Of a stretch of 12,252 nt of DNA, positions 8,226 through 12,252 are shown in pieces. Origin of the DNA: CAWCOU01 sp963797335. GTDB lineage: Bacteria > Pseudomonadota > Gammaproteobacteria > JAURND01. Numbering within the stretch: the stretch's first letter is position 1; the number at the start of each line of letters is the position of its first letter. Location: positions 1 to 12,252 of the forward strand of contig CAWCOU010000003.1 of assembly GCA_963797335.1 (NCBI GenBank), read 5' to 3'. Position numbers and translations under genes: made by a program. A model generated the notes under the pieces. That model searched no databases. It was not told where the DNA came from and saw only the letters and a list, made by a program, of their open reading frames with translations.

Positions 8226-8236
8226 AAATATACTCT

Positions 8237-8263
8237 GGGAGCGCGAGCTGCTCGCTCGCGCCC
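8237..8263 (+). promoter_or_regulatory. GC-rich hairpin between dnaK and dnaJ
   Basis: GCGCGAG (8241-8247) and CTCGCGC (8255-8261) form a perfect 7-bp stem with a seven-base loop, extended by flanking G and C bases around a bulged A. An A-run rather than a T-run follows on the plus strand, so it is not a standard intrinsic terminator. It could act as an mRNA-stabilising or processing structure that sets DnaK and DnaJ levels apart. That role is inference. Confidence 0.5.
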
Positions 8264-8302
8264 TAGAAAAAAAGGCCGTAACCAACTCAAAAGTGGGAAG
8301 AT

Positions 8303-9433
8303 ATGACAAGCAAAAGAGACTACTACGAAATCCTCAATATTTCCCGCAACGCTTCCGCTGAAGAAATCAAAAAAGCTTATCGTCATCTGGCCATGAAACA
8401 CCATCCTGATCGGAATCCAGAAGATAAATCCGCCGAAGAACGATTTAAAGAAATCAAAGAAGCCTACGAAATACTAAGCGACCCTGAGAAACGCGCCCGT
8501 TACGATAAAATGGGCCATTCGGCTTTTGAACATGGCATGGGTGGTCGCGGTGGCGTCGATTTTGGCGATATCAGCGATATTTTTGGCGATATTTTCGGCG
8601 ATGTATTTGGCGGTGGCCGTGGTCGAAAGGCGCGAGCACAACGCGGAGCTGATCTTGTCTACAATTTAGAGTTGAGTCTGGAAGACGCGGTGCACGGTAA
8701 AACCGTGGAAATTCGCCTACCTGCTTGGAGCAGCTGTTCCGAATGCCATGGCTCCGGCGCTAAAAAAGGCACCAGCCCAACCACCTGCCCTACCTGCGCC
8801 GGCCAAGGGCAAGTGCATTTACAACAAGGCTTTTTCACCGTCATGCAAACCTGTCCCGAATGTCGAGGACAAGGTCAAGTCATTCAGGATCCTTGTCCTC
8901 GCTGCCGAGGTCAGGGCCGCACCCAGAAAGAAAAAACGTTATCGGTGAAAGTTCCACCCGGGGTGGATACCGGAGACAGAATCCGCTTGCAAGGCGAAGG
9001 GGAAGCTGGCATGTACGGCGCCCCAGCGGGCGATCTTTATGTGCAGATCAAAACCAAAAGCCATGCTATTTTTTCACGCGATGGCAATGATTTGCATTGC
9101 GAAATCCCCGTGGATTTTACGACTGTTGCCTTGGGTGGTGAGATTGAAGTACCGACATTGGAAGGTCGGGTAAAGTTAAAGATTCCCGCTGAAACTCAGA
9201 GCGGTAAACTCTTTCGCCTACGAGGCAAAGGCGTTCGCTCGGTACGAAGTGGCCGTATCGGCGATTTACTGTGCCGAATTTGGGTAGAAACCCCTGTCAA
9301 TCTCAGCCGCGATCAAAAAGATCTGTTGAAACAATTTGCGGAACTCATTGAGAAAGGCGGTGAAAAACATAATCCCCAGTCCAAAAACTGGTTCGACAGT
9401 GTGAAAAAATTCTTTGAAGGGCTGACTTCTTAA
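8303..9433 (+). CDS. dnaJ: Chaperone DnaJ (Hsp40)
   Basis: A 376-residue type I Hsp40 (same length as E. coli) that delivers unfolded clients to DnaK and stimulates its ATPase. The J domain (about residues 5-70) has the HPD triad at 34-36. A Gly/Phe/Asp-rich linker follows (about 77-108, with repeated DIFGD). The zinc-binding region has four complete CxxCxGxG repeats at Cys145, Cys162, Cys184 and Cys198. The C-terminal substrate-binding domains follow (VPPGVDTGDRIRLQGEGEAG, then FRLRGKGV). The start at 8303 has GGGAAG a few bases upstream. It lies 77 bases after dnaK, with which it is presumably cotranscribed. No intrinsic terminator is evident after it. Confidence 0.97.
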   Translation: MTSKRDYYEILNISRNASAEEIKKAYRHLAMKHHPDRNPEDKSAEERFKEIKEAYEILSDPEKRARYDKMGHSAFEHGMGGRGGVDFGDISDIFGDIFGDVFGGGRGRKARAQRGADLVYNLELSLEDAVHGKTVEIRLPAWSSCSECHGSGAKKGTSPTTCPTCAGQGQVHLQQGFFTVMQTCPECRGQGQVIQDPCPRCRGQGRTQKEKTLSVKVPPGVDTGDRIRLQGEGEAGMYGAPAGDLYVQIKTKSHAIFSRDGNDLHCEIPVDFTTVALGGEIEVPTLEGRVKLKIPAETQSGKLFRLRGKGVRSVRSGRIGDLLCRIWVETPVNLSRDQKDLLKQFAELIEKGGEKHNPQSKNWFDSVKKFFEGLTS

Positions 9434-9439
9434 CTCCCT

Positions 9440-9500
9440 GGGCGTTGTTAAATAATTCACAAAAAAATCCACTTCCCTTGATGGGCTTTGTTGAATAATT
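9440..9500 (+). repeat. Two IS903-like terminal sequences in direct orientation
   Basis: GGCTTTGTTGAATAATT (9484-9500) closely matches the terminal inverted repeat of IS903-type elements in the IS5 family (GGCTTTGTTGAATAAATC). A second, diverged copy lies at 9440-9460; compared over 21 bases with 9483-9503 it differs at three positions. The second end is placed as expected for the right end of the transposase remnant at 9588-9740, which reads towards it. The extra direct copy suggests repeated insertion or a rearrangement. Confidence 0.5.
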
Positions 9501-9502
9501 AA

Positions 9503-9567
9503 CAACAATCCCCTCTCCCGTTTGCGGGAGAGGGTTAGGGAGAGGGTGATCTTAAGCCGTCTCCTTT
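9503..9567 (+). repeat. Left arm of a perfect 65-bp inverted repeat
   Basis: Begins CAACAATCCCCTCTCCCG and ends AAGCCGTCTCCTTT. It is identical, reverse-complemented, to 9782-9846. The arm contains its own palindrome, CCTCTCCCG..CGGGAGAGG around TTTG, followed by a related GGGAGAGGG. Perfect identity over 65 bases implies a recent origin or gene conversion. Confidence 0.9.
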
Positions 9568-9587
9568 TAAAAACCGGCATGAATAGC

Positions 9588-9740
9588 CTATGTTTTTGGC
9601 ATCCCAAGCATCGTCATTTTATTGATAATTCAGCACCATATCCCCATTTCGGTTGTTTGATGGGCCAAATTTCTCGTACTGAGACGATTACCTAGAATCT
9701 GCTTCACTCTGAATATTCCTGTTTCAGCTAAAGAAAGTGC
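9588..9740 (-). pseudogene. C-terminal remnant of an IS5-family (IS903-like) transposase
   Basis: On the minus strand, 51 codons read ALSLAETGIFRVKQILGN, then a middle part ending MGIWC, an in-frame TGA, and finally IINKMTMLGMPKT and a stop. The pattern LAET-x-x-(Y/F)R-x-K-x-x-(L/I)-x-G, then a diverged middle, then (L/I)NK(M/V)T-x-x-GMP is the familiar C-terminus of IS903/IS1031-type DDE transposases and includes the helix around the catalytic Glu. It has an internal stop, another stop just upstream and no N-terminal part, so it cannot be functional. It lies between the 65-bp inverted repeats. The assignment is from memory of the family; an alignment would settle it. Confidence 0.6.
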
Positions 9741-9781
9741 TCATAACGGCAGAAATGCTCATTAACAATGCCCCTTTTTTT

Positions 9782-9846
9782 AAAGGAGACGGCTTAAGAT
9801 CACCCTCTCCCTAACCCTCTCCCGCAAACGGGAGAGGGGATTGTTG
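9782..9846 (-). repeat. Right arm of the perfect 65-bp inverted repeat
   Basis: The exact reverse complement of 9503-9567. The two arms enclose 214 bases, making a 344-bp unit from 9503 to 9846. In single-stranded DNA or RNA the arms would form a long hairpin. I see no target-site duplication at the outer ends. Confidence 0.9.
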
Positions 9847-9890
9847 CGGGGGGAAGCTTGCTTGCATATTTGATGTGGCTCACATGGGGC

Positions 9891-9932
9891 TTGCATATGA
9901 TTTATGACTAGAATAAACTAGTCTACAACTAG
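9891..9932 (+). promoter_or_regulatory. Promoter and probable operator of the toxin-antitoxin pair
   Basis: TTGCAT (9891-9896), 17 bases, TAAACT (9914-9919) is a plausible sigma-70 promoter. Overlapping it is the perfect palindrome GACTAG-N6-CTAGTC (9906-9923), plus a third CTAG at 9929-9932. The three CTAG cores are 10 and 11 bases apart, about one helical turn, as expected for cooperative binding by a dimeric antitoxin. Upstream, GCTTGCATAT is repeated directly at 9860-9869 and 9889-9898. Autorepression is inferred from the usual behaviour of such modules. Confidence 0.5.
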
Positions 9933-9951
9933 ATTATTTGAGGTTGAAACC

Positions 9952-10194
9952 ATGCTGCAAACGATAGGAGCCTTTCAGGCAAAAACCCATTTTTCTTCTT
10001 TATTACAACAAGTTGAAGAAGGGGCCCACATCATTATTACTAAACACGGAAATCCAGTTGCTAAACTAGTTCCCATTATTGACCGTGATCACCAAGAAAT
10101 TAAGAACACTATTCAAAAATTACAAAAATTTGCCAATAACCACCAGTTAGGCGGTTTAGATTGGAGAGCATTGCGTGACGAAGGTCGCAGATGA
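9952..10194 (+). CDS. Phd/YefM-type antitoxin of a VapBC-like module
   Basis: An 80-residue protein of the prevent-host-death fold. The N-terminal 55 residues carry the DNA-binding dimer signature: IGAFQAKTHFSSLLQQVEEG, then a strand-turn reading IIITKHGNPVAKLVPI. The charged C-terminal part (about 56-80) should wrap around and inhibit the toxin. GAGG lies eight bases before the ATG. Its TGA overlaps the toxin ATG by four bases (ATGA), so the two are translationally coupled. It probably represses its own promoter through the CTAG sites upstream. The module sits directly beside IS debris, consistent with horizontal arrival. Confidence 0.88.
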   Translation: MLQTIGAFQAKTHFSSLLQQVEEGAHIIITKHGNPVAKLVPIIDRDHQEIKNTIQKLQKFANNHQLGGLDWRALRDEGRR

Positions 10195-10607
10195 AAAAAA
10201 GTCATTTTGTCCTAGATGCTTCTACTACTTTATCATGGTGCTTTTCCGATGAAGCCACACCCCAAACCGCCCAATTACTAGCAAACTTAGAGCATGCAAC
10301 TGCTTTTGTGCCAAGTATATGGCCGCTTGAGGTCGGAAATATTCTACTAAATGCGCAACGCAAAAACCGCATTAAATACGCTGATATAACGGAATTTTTA
10401 GCATTACTAAATAAACTTACGATTGAAGTGGATGAAGAAACTGCAAATAATGGCTTCCATGAAATATTACAACTAGCTTTTAGTATGAAATTGACTACTT
10501 ACGACAGCTCTTACCTAGAACTTGCTCTGCGGCTAGGAATACCACTAGCAACAAAAGATAAATTATTGAGTAATGCCGCCGTTGAGCTAGGGGTTGAAGT
10601 GATATAA
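10191..10607 (+). CDS. PIN-domain toxin, VapC-like ribonuclease
   Basis: A 138-residue single-domain PIN protein, usual length for VapC. The metal-binding acidic residues are in place: Asp9 (VLDAST), Glu47 (WPLEVGN), Asp105 (TYDSSYLELA) and Asp123 (ATKDKLL). It should therefore be an active Mg-dependent endoribonuclease; VapC toxins commonly cut initiator tRNA or the 23S sarcin-ricin loop. The target here is unknown. The start overlaps the antitoxin stop and relies on coupling. Pairing of a PIN toxin with a Phd-type rather than AbrB-type antitoxin is a known subtype. No intrinsic terminator follows on this strand. Confidence 0.9.
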   Translation: MKKSHFVLDASTTLSWCFSDEATPQTAQLLANLEHATAFVPSIWPLEVGNILLNAQRKNRIKYADITEFLALLNKLTIEVDEETANNGFHEILQLAFSMKLTTYDSSYLELALRLGIPLATKDKLLSNAAVELGVEVI

Positions 10608-10633
10608 AAATGGAAGTGACGGAACTTTCAAGT

Positions 10634-10759
10634 GAAAAAAAAGAAATCACTTGGGTCTCGGCAGCGTCCGTGCAGCCTGCATCCTTCCCTAGATGCGTCT
10701 TCCTTGAGATGTGGCTCCTGAAAAATTAGTTCAAGTTCCCTGGCCACAAGTGATTTCTT
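10634..10759 (-). ncRNA. Candidate CsrA-binding small RNA (RsmY/RsmZ/CsrB-like)
   Basis: On the minus strand, AAGAAATCACTTG (10759-10747) pairs perfectly with CAAGTGATTTCTT (10653-10641) as a 13-bp closing stem, followed at once by more T (eight in a row, ending 10635), like a transcript end. Between the arms are six GGA motifs in about 93 bases, five of them of the ANGGA form. Two are in hairpin loops: GCATC-TAGGGAAG-GATGC and GC-ACGGAC-GC inside a longer imperfect stem. A third hairpin (GTGGC...GCCAC) carries two more. GGA in loops is the hallmark of RNAs that sequester CsrA/RsmA. No open frame explains the stretch. The long-range closing stem is unlike the usual local terminator, so the 3' end is uncertain. 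I could not test it against known families. Confidence 0.5.
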
Positions 10760-10793
10760 AGACCTCATTACACCAAAGATCCCAGTTTAAATA

Positions 10794-10811
10794 TGTAGGA
10801 AAAATCTTAAA
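10794..10811 (-). promoter_or_regulatory. GacA/LetA-type upstream activating box candidate
   Basis: TGTAGG-AAAAAT-CTTAAA matches the GacA consensus TGTAAG-N6-CTTACA at 10 of 12 fixed positions with exact spacing. It lies upstream of the candidate minus-strand RNA, centred about 44 bases before its proposed 5' end. A weak -10-like TAATGA lies between. In gammaproteobacteria such boxes control rsmY/rsmZ/csrB genes. The AT-rich context makes a chance match possible. Confidence 0.35.
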
Positions 10812-10831
10812 ATTTTGCAAGATTTTATCCA

Positions 10832-10868
10832 GCCTGGAACTTTCGCATCCTGGTGAACCAGGACAGGC
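10832..10868. other. Compact bulged hairpin of unknown role
   Basis: An inner perfect hairpin, TCCTGG-TGAA-CCAGGA (10848-10863), is closed directly by an outer stem GCCTG (10832-10836) and CAGGC (10864-10868), leaving an 11-base bulge on the 5' side. It has no T-run on either strand, so it is not an obvious terminator. It lies between the candidate sRNA box and the tRNA promoter. I see no coding sequence here. Confidence 0.45.
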
Positions 10869-10906
10869 GCCTTTAGCAAAAATTTAACAAGACCCTCATC
10901 AATCCC

Positions 10907-10935
10907 TTGAATTCATAGCGAACTTTCGTTATGAT
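10907..10935 (+). promoter_or_regulatory. Sigma-70 promoter for the initiator tRNA operon
   Basis: TTGAAT (10907-10912), 17 bases, TATGAT (10930-10935), with transcription expected near 10942, fourteen bases before the tRNA. Between and overlapping the elements is a near-perfect palindrome, CATAGCGAAC/TTTCGTTATG (10914-10933), which might be an operator or chance. Confidence 0.75.
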
Positions 10936-10955
10936 GTTCGACAAGCTATAGACAA

Positions 10956-11032
<77 letters not shown>

Positions 11033-11060
11033 AGGTGGTTATCTAGAAATTTTTAATGAG

Positions 11061-11084
11061 AAATGGGCTACGCGCCCTTTTTTT
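11061..11084 (+). terminator. Intrinsic terminator or attenuator between tRNA-fMet and rimP
   Basis: GGGC-TACGC-GCCC followed by seven T (11078-11084). An AAA before the stem can pair with the first T bases. The stem is short, so termination is probably partial, which would let some transcription continue into rimP-nusA as in the E. coli metY operon. A TATAAT at 11090-11095 has no good -35 partner. Confidence 0.7.
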
Positions 11085-11117
11085 ATTTGTATAATACCAA
11101 AAGCAAAGCGTAGCGCC

Positions 11118-11576
11118 ATGAAAACATCACCTCTGGAAAGCATTATCGCACCGGCTGTCGCTGCCTTAGGCTTTGAGATGATAGCCAGTTCTATTTCCTC
11201 CATGGGACGAAACACGACGTTACGAATACTGGTCGACAACCCAGCAGGTGCAGTGACTGTCGACGATTGCATGCGCATTAGCCAACAAGTGGGCGCAGTG
11301 CTGGATATAGAAGCGCCGTTTGCCGGCCAATATTTTTTAGAAGTATCTTCTCCGGGCTTAGATCGACCCTTAACCAAGCCGGAGCATTTTCAACGTTTTC
11401 TAGGCAAACACGTAAAAATCAAACTAGTCAGTGGGTTAAATGGCAGACGCAATTTCAGTGGCGAACTGCTCAGCGTCACCCACGACCAAGTGCAGATAAA
11501 GGCGGATGACGAAATTTTTTCATTACCGATGGCAGATATTGACAAAGCCAACCTGGTACCTGAATTGAGGTTTTAG
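11118..11576 (+). CDS. rimP: Ribosome maturation factor RimP
   Basis: A 152-residue cytoplasmic protein (E. coli 150) needed for 30S subunit maturation. The N-terminal domain has APAVAALGFEMIASSIS and VDDCMRISQQVGAVLDIE. The family signature LEVSSPGLDRPLTKPEHFQRF follows, and a C-terminal SH3-like barrel ends KANLVPELRF. The start at 11118 has no strong Shine-Dalgarno but fits the family N-terminus. The stop is two bases before the nusA start, so the two are cotranscribed. Confidence 0.96.
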   Translation: MKTSPLESIIAPAVAALGFEMIASSISSMGRNTTLRILVDNPAGAVTVDDCMRISQQVGAVLDIEAPFAGQYFLEVSSPGLDRPLTKPEHFQRFLGKHVKIKLVSGLNGRRNFSGELLSVTHDQVQIKADDEIFSLPMADIDKANLVPELRF

Positions 11577-11578
11577 CA

Positions 11579-12252
11579 ATGAATAAAGATATTTTATTGA
11601 TTGTCGATTCCCTTTCCAACGAGAAAGGTGTCGACAAATCCGTGATTTTTGAAGCCATAGAAGCAGCCTTAGCCGCCGTGGCCGCAAAACAATACTCCGA
11701 AGATGTCTCCATACGCGTCGCCATCGATCAAAAAACCGGTGATTACGAAACGTTTCGCAATTGGACGGTGACTGAAGACCCAGAAGAAGTGGAAGATTTT
11801 CCGGGCAAATACATATTACTCAGCAGCGCTCGGGAGGAGAAATCCGACTTAGAGCCAGGGGATGTCATTGAAGAAGGAGTAGAATCGGTCGAATTCGGCC
11901 GTATCGCTGCCCAGCAGGCCAAGCAAGTCCTAATGCAAAAGGTACGAGAGGCCGAACGCAAAAAAGTAGAAGACCGCTACCAAAAACGAGTCGGCGAATT
12001 ACTGAACGGCGTCGTCAAAAAAGTCACCCACGACCATATCATCTTAGATTTAGGCGATGGCGCGGAAGGATTATTGCTGCGTGAAGAAATGATCCCACGC
12101 GAAGTGGTACGCAGTGGCGATCGTTTGCGCACTTACTTGCATGCCATCCGACGCGACAAACGCGGGCCGCAACTGCTGCTTAGCCGCATTCATCCGAATA
12201 TGTTGACGGAATTGTTTAAGATCGAAGTTCCTGAAATTGGCGAGCAAGTCAT
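11579..12252 (+). CDS. nusA: Transcription termination/antitermination factor NusA (3' partial)
   Basis: The first 224 codons are visible and the gene runs off the right edge. NusA binds RNA polymerase and modulates pausing, termination and antitermination. The N-terminal polymerase-binding domain begins MNKDILLIVDSLSNEKGVDK and includes RIAAQQAKQVLMQKVREAER. The S1 domain follows at about residues 135-200 (GVVKKVTHDHIILDLGDGAEG, then GPQLLLSR). The last visible part, ELFKIEVPEIGEQV, leads into the KH domains outside the window. GAGG lies eight bases before the ATG, inside the end of rimP. Confidence 0.97.
   Translation, partial: MNKDILLIVDSLSNEKGVDKSVIFEAIEAALAAVAAKQYSEDVSIRVAIDQKTGDYETFRNWTVTEDPEEVEDFPGKYILLSSAREEKSDLEPGDVIEEGVESVEFGRIAAQQAKQVLMQKVREAERKKVEDRYQKRVGELLNGVVKKVTHDHIILDLGDGAEGLLLREEMIPREVVRSGDRLRTYLHAIRRDKRGPQLLLSRIHPNMLTELFKIEVPEIGEQV

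Noticed and set aside
9266..9607. A 113-codon minus-strand frame over the dnaJ end and inverted repeat
   Set aside because: It runs antisense to dnaJ and through a palindrome. The meaningful minus-strand signal there is the transposase remnant in a different frame at 9588-9740.
10630..10653. Terminator for vapC on the plus strand
   Set aside because: The CAAGTGA/TCACTTG hairpin has an A-rich loop and no T-run after it on the plus strand; the T-run lies on the minus strand.
10634..10759. 6S RNA or 4.5S SRP RNA
   Set aside because: The central bubble motifs of 6S and the GGAAG-loop consensus of SRP RNA are absent; multiple short hairpins with GGA loops fit a CsrA-binding RNA better.

Overview
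The window comes from a gammaproteobacterium, most likely of the Legionellales/Coxiella-like, host-associated kind. Gene order and protein sequences support this: prfB-lysS, grpE-dnaK-dnaJ and metY-rimP-nusA are all gammaproteobacterial arrangements, and the products align closely with E. coli from memory. The lifestyle guess rests mainly on the first gene, whose product carries two ubiquitin-interacting motifs (UIMs). That points to contact with a eukaryotic cell. The exact genus cannot be fixed from the sequence alone.

Layout. Bases 1-1452 (+) hold the 3' part of a large unrecognised gene encoding the UIM protein. Its frame stays open for 53 more codons after the stop. Convergent to it is a minus-strand block, prfB-lysS-hda (5049 down to 1624): release factor 2 with the classical +1 programmed frameshift, lysyl-tRNA synthetase, and the DnaA regulator Hda, whose start codon abuts the lysS stop. 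A palindromic repeat of about 166 bp (5209-5374) lies between prfB and the plus-strand heat-shock cluster grpE (5407-6027), dnaK (6248-8225) and dnaJ (8303-9433). Sigma-32-type promoters are visible ahead of grpE and dnaK. dnaK is split by an apparent one-base insertion near 6893.

Bases 9434-9951 are accessory DNA. They hold two IS903-like terminal sequences, a pair of perfect 65-bp inverted repeats, and between these a decayed C-terminal piece of an IS5-family transposase. A Phd-type antitoxin and PIN-domain toxin pair follows (9952-10607), preceded by a promoter overlapping phased CTAG sites. Bases 10634-10759, read on the minus strand, look like a small RNA with a 13-bp closing stem, hairpins exposing GGA in their loops, and a U-run at the 3' end. 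This resembles the CsrA-titrating RsmY/RsmZ/CsrB class. A near-consensus GacA/LetA-type box lies upstream of it.

The window ends with an initiator tRNA behind a strong sigma-70 promoter, then rimP and the start of nusA, which runs off the right edge.

How it fits together: most of the window is housekeeping, covering translation (prfB, lysS, metY, rimP), replication control (hda), protein folding (grpE-dnaK-dnaJ) and transcription elongation (nusA). The parts most worth following are the UIM protein, the candidate CsrA-binding RNA, the split dnaK and the repeat/IS/toxin-antitoxin island.
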